Assembly (NCBI RefSeq): GCF_030269645.1
Contig: NZ_BSTR01000014.1
Coordinates: 1 to 64,000 of the forward strand
Direction: 5' to 3'
DNA from: Actinokineospora sp. NBRC 105648
GTDB taxonomy: Bacteria > Actinomycetota > Actinomycetes > Mycobacteriales > Pseudonocardiaceae
Length of the DNA stretch: 64,000 nucleotides
This document shows positions 41,807 to 50,369 of the stretch, one piece after another. Position 1 is the stretch's first letter; the number at the start of each line of letters is the position of its first letter. The notes under the pieces are model-generated. The model saw nothing but the letters and a program-made list of their open reading frames with translations, was not told the DNA's origin and searched no databases. The position numbers and the translations under genes were made by a program.

Positions 41807-43857
41807 GCCCGCTGGTCGACGACCCGCTGCCAGTGGTCCAGGTTCTCCTGGGTGCCGCGGGTGTGCGGGTGCTCGGGGCCCAGTACTCGGAGTCGATCGG
41901 CGAGCAGGTCGCCGAACGCGGCGCGGGCCCCGGCGGGGTCCCCCGCCTCACCCTGCCAATCGGCCAGGTTGTTGCGCGTGGTGAGGGTCTCAGGGTGGTC
42001 GGGTCCGAAGTCCCGGAGGTAGTCGGTGAGGAGTTCGGCCAGCATCGCCCGGGCTCCCTCGGCGTCGCCGTTGTTGCCCAAGCACCTGGCCACGTTGCTC
42101 CGCACGCTCAGGATGTCCGGGTGGTCGGGTCCGAGCACCCGGACGTAGTCGGCCAGCAGGTCGACCGCCGCTGACAGCGCGGCGGCGGTGTCCGCGCTCT
42201 CGCCCTGCCAGAGCGCGAGGGAGTGCCGGGTGTTGAGCGTGTCGACGGCGTCCGGGCCGAGCACCCGCGTCTGGTCGGCGAGCAACTCGGCCAGCGCCGC
42301 CACGGCCCCTGCCGGATCCCCTGAGATCGCTCGCCAGTTGCCGAGGTCGGCGCGCGTGCCGAGGGTGTCGGGGTGGTCGGGCCCCAGGACCCTGATCTCG
42401 TCGGCGAGCAGCTCCGCCATCGCGGTCAACGCCCCGGCCACGTCCCCCGCCTCGGCCTGCCAGTTGGCGGCGCCGTGCCGGGCGGCCAGCACGTCGACGT
42501 GGTCGCCGCCGAGGAGCATCCGCGCGGTCGCGGCCAGGTCGGCGAAGTAGGCCCTGGCGTCGGCGGGGCGCCCCACCTGGCCCAGGTTGTGGCCTGCCCG
42601 GAACAGCACCGGGTGGCACTGCGGGGCGTACAGGTGGGCAGCGCCGACATCGAGCAGCGCGGCGGTGTTGGTGTAGATCGACGCGAGCGCGGCAGGTCCG
42701 CTCCTCGCCGGCGGCCACGCGTGCAGCAGTGCGTCGGCGGTGACCTTGACCAGTCCCGGCCACTGTGCGTCCTCGATGTCGTGCCGGGTGGCGAGCTGGA
42801 CCAACGCGTGCACGCGAACCGCGACGTGTGCCGCGGACGGTGAGGTGTCGAGGGTCATCAGGTTGGTGCGGTGCAAGCAGCTCAGCGCGTCCCGGGCGTC
42901 GTCGGCCGTGATCGGTCGTTCGGCCGCGGCGGACAGGTGCGTCAGCACGGCTGGGGCGGTGAGCACCGCGAGCGGGATGCCGTTCGGGTCCAGGAGTGCC
43001 GCGACCCGCAGGATCGGGCCTGCCAGGCCGGTCGGTGCCAGGGCATTGGCGTGGTCGACCGACATCGACCATGTGGTGGCGATCGTGTCGTGGCGCTCGT
43101 CCGGCAGCACGTCCGGGAACAGCTGCGAGAGGTGTCGTTCACGCCACCGCCGCAGGTATTCGGTGCAGGTGATCTCGCGGTCGGCGATGTAGACCGCCGC
43201 CTGGCCCAACGCCAGGGGGAGGTGGCCAAGGACGTCGGCCAGTTCCGCGATGCCGGGCCGCAGGTGGGGCTGCTCGGCAAGCATCTCCGCCAGGTAGGCC
43301 GCTGACTCCGCCGGCGAGAACAGGCCCACGTGCACCAGCTTGCGGTTGCCGCCGCGCAGGACGGCGTCGCGGCGGCGGGTGGTCACCACGGTCTGGCCGG
43401 TTTCCGAAGGCCACAGGCCCGCCAGGTCGGCGGGGGACTGGAGGTCGTCGAGGACGATCAGCCAGTTCGGGTTGGTGTTGAGCCATTCCAAGAGGTGGCG
43501 AGGAGTGGCGGTGCCGGTCAGCAACTCCGCCAGGCGGGCGTACTCGGTCTGTACCTGGTCTCGCGACGAAGCCGTGATCCATGCCACGAGGGCTGCTTCG
43601 CTGTGGCGGGCGTGGTCTGCGGCCAGCTGCGTCTTGCCGACGCCGCCCATGCCGGACAGGACCACCGACTCCGTTGCGAGTTCCGGTACGTCCCGTGTCT
43701 GGAAACCGCTGGTGCGGCCCGGAATCAGGCCGAACCGGTACGGCAGCCGCGCTCGGCCCCCGGTGTCACCCAGGTTGACGTCGCCGTGCACCGCGCCCAC
43801 CTGGACGATGTGGCCGGAGTTGTCCCCTCGTGCCACGTTGCGCGTCATGTGCACCAT
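41803..43857 (-). CDS. NB-ARC/TPR (NLR-like STAND) protein with RHIM-like N-terminal motif
   Basis: 684 residues from ATG 43857, with a purine-rich GGGAG site upstream. ATG 43848 is an alternative. Residues 12-29 (DNSGHIVQVGAVHGDVNL) form a short Gly/Val strand-turn-strand with the VQVG core at 18-21, like RHIM and bacterial PP amyloid-signalling motifs. A STAND ATPase follows: Walker A GMGGVGKT (69-76), Walker B LIVLDD (133-138) and a GHLPLAL motif. At least five TPR-like repeats of about 42 residues end the protein, marked by RVLGPDHPDT-type turns. Such proteins sense a ligand through the repeats and oligomerise. The effector partner is not visible nearby. It is divergent from tesB. Confidence 0.85.
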   Translation of the reverse strand: MVHMTRNVARGDNSGHIVQVGAVHGDVNLGDTGGRARLPYRFGLIPGRTSGFQTRDVPELATESVVLSGMGGVGKTQLAADHARHSEAALVAWITASSRDQVQTEYARLAELLTGTATPRHLLEWLNTNPNWLIVLDDLQSPADLAGLWPSETGQTVVTTRRRDAVLRGGNRKLVHVGLFSPAESAAYLAEMLAEQPHLRPGIAELADVLGHLPLALGQAAVYIADREITCTEYLRRWRERHLSQLFPDVLPDERHDTIATTWSMSVDHANALAPTGLAGPILRVAALLDPNGIPLAVLTAPAVLTHLSAAAERPITADDARDALSCLHRTNLMTLDTSPSAAHVAVRVHALVQLATRHDIEDAQWPGLVKVTADALLHAWPPARSGPAALASIYTNTAALLDVGAAHLYAPQCHPVLFRAGHNLGQVGRPADARAYFADLAATARMLLGGDHVDVLAARHGAANWQAEAGDVAGALTAMAELLADEIRVLGPDHPDTLGTRADLGNWRAISGDPAGAVAALAELLADQTRVLGPDAVDTLNTRHSLALWQGESADTAAALSAAVDLLADYVRVLGPDHPDILSVRSNVARCLGNNGDAEGARAMLAELLTDYLRDFGPDHPETLTTRNNLADWQGEAGDPAGARAAFGDLLADRLRVLGPEHPHTRGTQENLDHWQRVVDQRA

Positions 43858-43907
43858 GTTCTCCCACTGCGGGCTCGTGGTGGCCCGCGACGCCGGAACC
43901 CCTGCAC

Positions 43908-43913
43908 TAGCCT
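43908..43913 (+). promoter_or_regulatory. Candidate -10 box of a leaderless tesB promoter
   Basis: TAGCCT ends 7 nt before ATG 43921, with no Shine-Dalgarno. It lies in the 63-bp divergent region shared with the NB-ARC gene. Confidence 0.45.
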
Positions 43914-43920
43914 CGTGCGC

Positions 43921-44856
43921 ATGACCGAAGCCGCTCGCCTGGCCGCCAATGACGAGGTGCCCGTCGACGCGCCGTTGGCGGTTGACGGGGTGCCGCGGGG
44001 GCAGCCCGTGCTCGACCGGCTCGTGGCGCTGCTGGACCTGGAGCGCATCGAGGAGAACATCTACCGCGGGGTGAGTCCCAAGAACTCCACCGTCCGGGTG
44101 TTCGGCGGGCAGGTGGCCGGCCAGGCACTGGTGGCCGCCGGGCGGACCGTGCCTGCCGAACGCGGTGTGCATTCGCTGCACGCGTACTTCATCCGTGGTG
44201 GTGATCCGAGTGTCCCGATCGTGTATGAGGTTGATCGGATCCGTGATGGGCGGTCGTTCACGACCCGGCGGGTGGTGGCGGTCCAGCACGGGAAGGCGAT
44301 CTTCGCGCTGAGCGCGTCGTTCCAGGTCGCCGAGCGCGGGATCGAGCACGCCGACCGGATGCCCGAGGTGCCCGACCCCGAGACCCTGCCCACCCACGGC
44401 GACCGGATGACCCCCGAGCTGCGCGCCAAGTTCGGCGCCTGGGCCGACCGGCCGCGCCCGATCGACGTGCGCTACGTCAGCGAACCCCCCTGGCTCTCCC
44501 GGGAGACCGGGCCGCGCGACTCGCGCAACCAGGTGTGGATGCGGGCCGACGGGAAGCTCGCAGACGACCCGCTGCTGCACGTCTGCGTCCTGGCTTACGC
44601 CTCGGACATGACGCTGCTCGACGGCGCGCTCGCCCGGCACGGCGTGTACTGGGGCACCGACAAGGTCATCGGGGCCAGCCTGGACCACGCGATGTGGTTC
44701 CACCGGCCGTTCCGGGCCGACGAGTGGGTGCTCTACGACTGCGAGTCGCCCAGCGCCTCCGGTGGCCGCGGCCTGGCGACCGGTCGGTTTTTCACCCGCG
44801 ACGGCGCGCTCGTGGCCACCGTCGTGCAGGAGGGCCTGCTCCGCGTCATCGACTGA
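43921..44856 (+). CDS. tesB: Acyl-CoA thioesterase II
   Basis: 311 residues forming a double hot-dog. The first half has FGGQVAGQALVAAGRTVP, HSLHAYFIRGGDPSVPI and FTTRRVVAVQHGKAIF. The second half has LAYASDMTLLDGALARHG, with the catalytic Asp, and SLDHAMWFHRPFRADEWVLYDCESPSASGGRGLATG. It hydrolyses medium- and long-chain acyl-CoA. The pyk-tesB neighbourhood is the same as in mycobacteria, apart from the intervening NB-ARC gene. Confidence 0.95.
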   Translation: MTEAARLAANDEVPVDAPLAVDGVPRGQPVLDRLVALLDLERIEENIYRGVSPKNSTVRVFGGQVAGQALVAAGRTVPAERGVHSLHAYFIRGGDPSVPIVYEVDRIRDGRSFTTRRVVAVQHGKAIFALSASFQVAERGIEHADRMPEVPDPETLPTHGDRMTPELRAKFGAWADRPRPIDVRYVSEPPWLSRETGPRDSRNQVWMRADGKLADDPLLHVCVLAYASDMTLLDGALARHGVYWGTDKVIGASLDHAMWFHRPFRADEWVLYDCESPSASGGRGLATGRFFTRDGALVATVVQEGLLRVID

Positions 44857-44916
44857 GCAGTCGACTGGATCGTTGCCCGCGGAGTCGACTGACCGTCCCT
44901 TGTGGACGGAAAGGGT

Positions 44917-44957
44917 GGCGGGACCGGAACGTCGGGGGGTAGCGCTCCGGTCCCGCC
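44917..44957. terminator. Hairpin between convergent tesB and the CxxC protein gene
   Basis: GGCGGGACCGGA (44917-44928) pairs perfectly with TCCGGTCCCGCC (44946-44957) with a 17-nt loop. It is placed to end transcription from both sides. Confidence 0.6.
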
Positions 44958-45003
44958 GCGCCGGGCGCGGGGGAAGGGGTGGTTCCGGTCCGCGTCCCGG
45001 GTC

Positions 45004-45309
45004 TCAGCCCGCCAGGTGCTCGCGGTAGGAGGTGTCCTCCGTCACCAGCAGGCACAGGTGCGCCGTCAGGTACGCCCGGCACGGCGCGGGCGCCTTGGTG
45101 AACAGCCGGGTGCGGCACGAGGGGCAGCGGCCGCCCGCGTCGGGCCGGTGGTCGTTGAGCAGGGCCTGCAGCGCGGCCACCACCCTGGGCAGCTCGGCGC
45201 GGGCCAACCGGGTGGCGGTGTCGTCGGGGTCGAGCCGGGCCCGGCTGCTGATGTCGGCCAGGTAGCCCTGCAACGAGGCCTCCATGTGCCCGAAGATCGA
45301 CCCGCTCAC
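45004..45309 (-). CDS. Small Cys-containing hypothetical protein
   Basis: 101 residues from GTG 45309, preceded by GGGAGG with a 7-nt gap. A helical N-terminal half is followed by CPSCRTRLFTKAPAPCRAYLTAHLCLLVTED, a CxxC plus two further Cys that could bind zinc. Similar short proteins occur beside XRE/DUF397 regulators in actinomycetes. The function is unknown. It is divergent from the XRE regulator. Confidence 0.65.
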   Translation of the reverse strand: MSGSIFGHMEASLQGYLADISSRARLDPDDTATRLARAELPRVVAALQALLNDHRPDAGGRCPSCRTRLFTKAPAPCRAYLTAHLCLLVTEDTSYREHLAG

Positions 45310-45472
45310 CCGTGCCCTCCCGTCGTGCTCACGCTCAAGTGGACCGGCCAAACGACCGATGACCGTCTAGTGTGCCCATCCGCACCTCGGTACGGTGGTT
45401 TCCGAGTCCCTCGCGTCCGATTCGCAGCCGCACGCTGCCTAATGTGCAGCCTGCTTCCCGGGAACCGCATTT

Positions 45473-45483
45473 TGCAAGTTGCA
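45473..45483. promoter_or_regulatory. Candidate operator in the XRE upstream region
   Basis: TGCAAGTTGCA is a perfect 5-1-5 dyad in the 354-bp gap between the CxxC gene and the XRE regulator. GTTAAG about 45 bp downstream could be a -10 box. XRE/DUF397 regulators often control their own region. No coding signal is seen in the gap. Confidence 0.35.
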
Positions 45484-45663
45484 CCACACGATCGGGTGAC
45501 ATTGCTCCCCGATCCGGTTAAGTACCCACCGACCCGGCCCGGAACCCGGCGACGGGCGCCTTGTGCTGGGGAAGATCAGCACCGAGACTTGCCACGGCGC
45601 GCGCAGGGCGCACCCAACGCTGCGGCCGGTCCCGGGGACGCGGTCGGAAACGAGGTGAAACAC

Positions 45664-46518
45664 GTGGCGCGAGGGCACAGTCCCACGGTTCGTCGCCGCA
45701 GGCTCGCCGCCGAACTGCGGCGATTCCGCGAAGCGGCGGAACTGACCATCGACGAGGTCGGCGAGAAACTGGAATGCTCCGCCTCGAAGATCAGCCGCAT
45801 CGAGACCGGGCACGTCGGGGTGACCCCGCGCGACGTGCGCGACATGCTCGAGCTCTACGGCATCGAGGAGGACAGGCGCGAGGCGCTGGTGCAGCTGGCC
45901 CGCGAAGCGCGCCAGAAGGGCTGGTGGCACTCCTACAACGAGGTGTTCACCGGTTCCTTCGTCGGCCTCGAGGCCGAGGCCTCATCACTGCACACCCACC
46001 AGGCGCTGCTGGTGCCTGGGCTGCTGCAGACCGAGGGGTACACCAAAGCCGTCATCCGGGCGATCCGCCCGGATGCCGATGAGGCCGAGGTCGACCTGCG
46101 GGTGCAGGGCAGGCTGGCACGCCAGCGGCTGCTCACCGACCCGCATCCGCCCGAGTACTGGGCGGTGATCGACGAGGCCGTGCTCCACCGCGTCACCGGC
46201 GGACCCGAGGTCATGCACGCGCAGCTGACCCGGCTCGTCGCGGCGGCGACCATGCCGAATGTGACCCTGCAGGTCGTGCCGTTCGGCGCGGGGGCGCATC
46301 CCGGGATGGAGGGCCCGTTCCTGATCCTGGGTTTCCCGGAACAGGCGGATCCCGATGTCGTCTACGTCGAGAACACCACCTCGGGCGTCTATTTGGAACA
46401 GCCGACCGATGTGCGCCGGTACACGTTGATGTTCGACCATTTGCGGGCGGCGGCGTTGCGACCTGACGACACCGTCGACCTGGTCCAGCGGGCGGCAGAC
46501 AGGCTGACCCGCTATTGA
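45664..46518 (+). CDS. XRE-family regulator with DUF5753 domain
   Basis: 284 residues from GTG 45664, with GAGGTGA upstream. The N-terminal helix-turn-helix (RRRRLAAELRRFREAAELTIDEVGEKLECSASKISRIETGHVGVTP) is followed by DUF5753 (LLVPGLLQTEGYTKAVIRAI, LHRVTGGPEVMHAQLTRLV, LQVVPFGAGAHPGMEGPFLIL). Proteins of this kind form large paralogous sets in filamentous actinomycetes and pair with a DUF397 protein to control development or specialised metabolism. The DUF397 gene follows after 24 bp. Confidence 0.93.
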   Translation: MARGHSPTVRRRRLAAELRRFREAAELTIDEVGEKLECSASKISRIETGHVGVTPRDVRDMLELYGIEEDRREALVQLAREARQKGWWHSYNEVFTGSFVGLEAEASSLHTHQALLVPGLLQTEGYTKAVIRAIRPDADEAEVDLRVQGRLARQRLLTDPHPPEYWAVIDEAVLHRVTGGPEVMHAQLTRLVAAATMPNVTLQVVPFGAGAHPGMEGPFLILGFPEQADPDVVYVENTTSGVYLEQPTDVRRYTLMFDHLRAAALRPDDTVDLVQRAADRLTRY

Positions 46519-46542
46519 AGGAATACACGAGAGGAGTGGGGC

Positions 46543-46749
46543 GTGACCGTTTCTGACCTGGCAGGCGCTGAATGGCGCAAGAGCAGCCGCAGTGGTGCAG
46601 GCAACGACTGCGTGGAGCTCGTGGTCGGCAGAAGCGGCGCAGCGGTGCGTGACTCCAAGAATGCGGAGTTCGGGCACCTGGCGTTCGCGGACATCGAATG
46701 GGCGGCCTTCGTCGGCGCCGTGAAGGACGACTCGCTCGGAGCCGGATAG
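46543..46749 (+). CDS. DUF397 protein, partner of the upstream XRE regulator
   Basis: 68 residues. EWRKSSRSGAGNDCVELVVGRSGAAVRDSKN and the terminal FADIEWAAFVGAVKDD are the full DUF397 consensus. Members act as small partners or antagonists of the adjacent XRE regulator (WhiJ/AbaA-like sets, Scr1/Scr2). GTG 46543 follows GAGAGGAG. Confidence 0.93.
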   Translation: MTVSDLAGAEWRKSSRSGAGNDCVELVVGRSGAAVRDSKNAEFGHLAFADIEWAAFVGAVKDDSLGAG

Positions 46750-46818
46750 CCGGGCTCCGACGGGCGTCCGCGACCGGGATGATCGACAGCACCCCGGTCC
46801 CGGGCCCGGTTCGATGGC

Positions 46819-46843
46819 GGGGCCACGGCGTGGCCGTGGCCCC
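46819..46843. terminator. Strong hairpin after the DUF397 gene
   Basis: GGGGCCACGGC (46819-46829) pairs perfectly with GCCGTGGCCCC (46833-46843) around a GTG loop, 69 bp past the DUF397 stop. No T-tract follows. Confidence 0.55.
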
Positions 46844-46856
46844 GTACCCCGCTCAC

Positions 46857-46952
46857 CCCTTACCCGGTCGACGGGCACGACCCCTTACCCACCTGCTCGC
46901 CACCACCCCCTTACCCGCCCGCGCCGGCACCGCCGACCCCCGTGGGTAAGGG
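46857..46952. promoter_or_regulatory. Cluster of four CCCTTACCC nonamers
   Basis: CCCTTACCC occurs at 46857, 46882 and 46908 (spacings 25 and 26 bp), and its complement GGGTAAGGG at 46944-46952. They fill the 302-bp gap before the small gene at 47052 and the LAL regulator. The regular spacing, about two and a half helical turns, suggests a protein-binding array. The binding factor is unknown. Confidence 0.45.
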
Positions 46953-47051
46953 TCCGCGGGCCAGGACTGCGTGATCACCGGATCCCGCCGCCCGCGGCCT
47001 CAGCGGCAACCTCCTCGGTACCGGCAAGACCGACCGAGGGAGTGAGCAGTG

Positions 47052-47219
47052 ATGGAGTGGACCACCGAGGCCCTGCAGGCCGAGGTCAACTACCGCCGCA
47101 ACGGCACGCTGGACCGCACCAGCAGGTTGCACCTGCGCGAGGTGCGGCGGGTGCCCTGGTGGCGGCGGCTGCGCGAGCAGCGCCCCGACCCGCGCCAGGG
47201 TGACCGCCACGCGGCCTGA
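47052..47219 (+). CDS. Small basic hypothetical protein
   Basis: 55 residues from ATG 47052. The sequence is rich in Arg with a WWRRLREQRPDPRQGD tail, and no membrane segment. It ends 11 bp before the LAL regulator on the same strand, so the two may be co-transcribed. No family is recognised. Codon bias supports coding, but the short length leaves doubt. Confidence 0.5.
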   Translation: MEWTTEALQAEVNYRRNGTLDRTSRLHLREVRRVPWWRRLREQRPDPRQGDRHAA

Positions 47220-47230
47220 GGTGTGCGAGC

Positions 47231-50200
47231 ATGCCTCTCATGCCGCGTCTGGGTTCGGGAATCCCACTGGTCGCGCGCGGTCGCGAACTCCGCAGGCTGC
47301 GCGCGGCGGTCGACGCCGCGGGCACCGGGCGGGCGGCCGCCGTGCTGCTCGCCGGTGACGCGGGCGTCGGCAAGACCAGGATGACCGAGGAAGTCGGTGC
47401 CTACGCCCGCGAGCAGGGGGCGCTGGTGCTCACCGGCCGCTGCCTGGACGCGGGCGAGACCGGCCTGCCGTACCTGCCGGTCGCCGAGGCGCTGGCGCAG
47501 GTGCGCGAACTGGGGGTGGAGCCTGCCCAGGTCCGACCGGCCCTGGGCAGGCTGTTCCCGGATGTCGCGCTGCCCACCGGTCCCGACCCGGGCAGGCTCG
47601 CCTCGGGGATGGCGATCCCGGTCGTCGGCCCGCGCTCGGAGCAGGACATCGGGCAGCTGCAGCTGTTCGACGCGGTGCACGGCCTGCTGACCGACCTCGC
47701 CGAGCAGCGCCCGGTCGTGCTGGTGCTCGAGGACCTGCACTGGGCGGACGGATCCACCCGCAGTCTGCTGTCGTTTCTGTTTTCCCGCTTGCGTTCCCAG
47801 CGCCTGGTGGTGCTGGGCACCTATCGCAGCGACGACCTGCACCGGCGCCACCCGCTGCGCCCGCTGCTCGCCGAATTGGTGCGGCTGCCCCAGGTCGAGC
47901 GGATCGAACTCGCCCCCTTCGGCACGGCCGACGCGCGCGCGTTCGTCACCGCGCTCGCCGAGGACCTGATCACCGAACCGGTGCTGCGCGAAGTGGCGGG
48001 CCGATCAGAGGGCAACGCGTTCTTCGCCGAGGAATTGCTGGCCGCCTATTCCGAGTGCGGCGCGGGAATTCCGGCGACGCTGGTCGACGTCCTCTTGGCG
48101 CGCGTGGAACGGCTCAGCCCCGCGACGCAGAACGTCGTGCGGGTGGCCTCGGTCGCGGGGCGGCGGGTGCCGCACGCGCGGTTGCGGGCGGTGGCCGACC
48201 TCTCCGACACCGACTTGGAGGCCGCGCTCCGCGACGCGGTGGCCCACCACGTGCTGGTGCCCGACGACGGTGACCTCTACACCTTCCGGCACGCCCTGCT
48301 GCGCGAGGCCGTCTACGGCGACCTGCTGCCCGGTGAGCGGGTCCGCCTGCACGCGGCGTACGCGCGGGAACTGGCCGCCGACACCGGCACCCGCGGCATC
48401 GCCGCCGCGCTCGCCCACCACAGCATGGAGAGCCACGCGCTGCCTGCGGCGTTGACCGCCTCGGTTGACGCGGCGTGGGAAGCCGAGCGGCTGGGCGCGC
48501 CCGCGGAGTCGTTGGAGCACCTGGAACGCGCGCTGAAACTCTGGGACGCGGTGCCCGAGGCCGAGCGACCCGGCGACCTCGACGAGTTGACGTTGCTGCG
48601 CCGCGCATCCTGGGTCGCGGGCATGTCCGGCGACCCGGAGCGGGCGATCGCGTTCGCCCGATCGGCGGTCAAGCTGGCAGACGAGACGGTGAGCCCGGAG
48701 CGCGCGGCCAAGCTGCGCCGCAGGCTCGCGCAGGCCCTCTACGCGGTGGACGGCCGGGAAGAGGAGTCGCGGCAGAACATCGAGCAGGCGTGGGAACTGG
48801 TGGCCGAGCGCCCGGCGAGCGCCGACCAGGCCTGGGTGCTGGCGGCCTACGCGACGATCTTGCGCGGCCACGACCGGATGGCGGAGTCGCGCGAACACGC
48901 CGAGCGCGCGGTCACCATCGCCCGCTCGGTCGGCGCCAGCGGCCCGGAGGCCGACGCGCTGATCACGCTGGCGATCCTGGCCGAGTCGGACAACCAGGGC
49001 GCGGAGTCGCGGGAGTGGCTGGTCGAGGCCCGCGACCGGGCCCGCGACGTCGAGGCGATCACCGTCGAGCTGCGGGCGACCTACTCGCTGTGCGTCAGCT
49101 TCTACGAGGCGGGCCTGCTGGCCGAGGCCGCCGCGGTGGCCGCCGAGGGCGTGGCGCGGGCCGGGGCGACCGGGCTCACCTGGAGCACCTACGGCCTGGA
49201 GCTGCGCGTGGTGCAGGTGGTGATCCTCTACGCCAAGGGCGACTGGGACGGCAGCGAGGCGGCCGCGGAACCGCCGGGGCACAAGGTGTCCAGCACGGTG
49301 TCCGCGCGCTTGGCGGTGGTCGGCGCGCACGTGGCGGTGGGTCGCGGGCGCTTCGCCGAGGCCGACCGGCTGGTCACCGAGCTGCGCTCCGACTGGCACC
49401 GGGACCTGCAGATCCCGTTGGTGGCCGGCGGTGTCGGCGCCGAGCTCGCGGCCTGGCGCGGCCGTCCGGAGCGGGCCGTGGAGTGCGTGCGGGAGGCGCT
49501 GGACTGGGTGGCGCAGGCGGGGGAGCAGTGGGTGATGGCCGGGATCCGGATGGCCGCGCTCGGCATCGCCGCGCACGCCGACCTCGCCGTCGCCGCCCGG
49601 CGGACGGCCCACGGGCCGGAGGACGCCGTCGAGGAGGGCGGCAAGCTGGTCGCCCTGGCCCGCAAGACCGCCGAGTTCGGCAGCCCGCGCACCGGCGAGC
49701 TGGGGCCGGAGGGCCGCGCGTGGTTGGCCCGCGCCGAGGCCGAGTACACCCGGCTGACCGGCGACAGCGACGCGGCGAGGTGGCGCACGGCGGTGGCCGC
49801 GTTCGACTACGGCGCGCTCTACGAGCAGGCGGTCTGCCGCAGGCGCCTGGCCGAGGCCCTGCTGGCCGACGACGACCGGGAGGCCGCCGCGGTCGAGCTC
49901 CGCGCGGCCGAGCGGGTCGCCACCCGGCTGGACGCCAAGCCCCTGCTCGACGCGCTGCGCAAGGCGGCCCGGCGCGGCCGGATCCCGCTGGACGAGGCGA
50001 CCGTGATCCGGGACGAGGTCGACCCGTTCACCCCGCGCGAGCGCGCGGTGCTGGGGCTGGTGGCCCTGGGGCGGACCAACCGCCAGGTCGGCGAGGAGCT
50101 GTTCATCAGCGAGAAGACGGTGAGCGTGCACCTGAGCCGGATCATGGCCAAGCTCGGCGCCAGCCGCCGGGCCGAGGCGGTCGCGGTGGCCTACGACCGG

Positions 50201-50245
50201 GGCCTGCTCACCGAGGGTTCGGCCGGACCGGTCGACCGGCGCTGA
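47231..50245 (+). CDS. LAL-family LuxR regulator (large ATPase with C-terminal helix-turn-helix)
   Basis: 1004 residues. Walker A GDAGVGKT (42-49) and Walker B VVLVLEDLHWADGSTRSLL mark the STAND/MalT-like ATPase, followed by a long helical repeat region. The LuxR helix-turn-helix at the end is FTPRERAVLGLVALGRTNRQVGEELFISEKTVSVHLSRIMAKLGASRRAEAVAVA. LAL regulators often act as pathway activators in antibiotic or carbon metabolism. No biosynthetic cluster adjoins, so the target is unknown. ATG 47240 is an alternative start. Confidence 0.92.
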   Translation: MPLMPRLGSGIPLVARGRELRRLRAAVDAAGTGRAAAVLLAGDAGVGKTRMTEEVGAYAREQGALVLTGRCLDAGETGLPYLPVAEALAQVRELGVEPAQVRPALGRLFPDVALPTGPDPGRLASGMAIPVVGPRSEQDIGQLQLFDAVHGLLTDLAEQRPVVLVLEDLHWADGSTRSLLSFLFSRLRSQRLVVLGTYRSDDLHRRHPLRPLLAELVRLPQVERIELAPFGTADARAFVTALAEDLITEPVLREVAGRSEGNAFFAEELLAAYSECGAGIPATLVDVLLARVERLSPATQNVVRVASVAGRRVPHARLRAVADLSDTDLEAALRDAVAHHVLVPDDGDLYTFRHALLREAVYGDLLPGERVRLHAAYARELAADTGTRGIAAALAHHSMESHALPAALTASVDAAWEAERLGAPAESLEHLERALKLWDAVPEAERPGDLDELTLLRRASWVAGMSGDPERAIAFARSAVKLADETVSPERAAKLRRRLAQALYAVDGREEESRQNIEQAWELVAERPASADQAWVLAAYATILRGHDRMAESREHAERAVTIARSVGASGPEADALITLAILAESDNQGAESREWLVEARDRARDVEAITVELRATYSLCVSFYEAGLLAEAAAVAAEGVARAGATGLTWSTYGLELRVVQVVILYAKGDWDGSEAAAEPPGHKVSSTVSARLAVVGAHVAVGRGRFAEADRLVTELRSDWHRDLQIPLVAGGVGAELAAWRGRPERAVECVREALDWVAQAGEQWVMAGIRMAALGIAAHADLAVAARRTAHGPEDAVEEGGKLVALARKTAEFGSPRTGELGPEGRAWLARAEAEYTRLTGDSDAARWRTAVAAFDYGALYEQAVCRRRLAEALLADDDREAAAVELRAAERVATRLDAKPLLDALRKAARRGRIPLDEATVIRDEVDPFTPRERAVLGLVALGRTNRQVGEELFISEKTVSVHLSRIMAKLGASRRAEAVAVAYDRGLLTEGSAGPVDRR

Positions 50246-50369
50246 GCCGAGCACGGTGCCCGCGCACCTGATGTCCTTGCCCCACAACCGAACCGCGGTC
50301 ACGACCGACGAAGTTCGCGCTGTCGGGGAGCGGATCGCCTTGCGCGGGAACGTTCTCAGCGCAGGAGTG

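Noticed and set aside
44902-45663. N-terminal extension of the XRE regulator back to about 44902
   Set aside because: The extra sequence is low-complexity, overlaps the antisense CxxC protein gene and the terminator hairpin, and the GTG at 45664 has a good Shine-Dalgarno.
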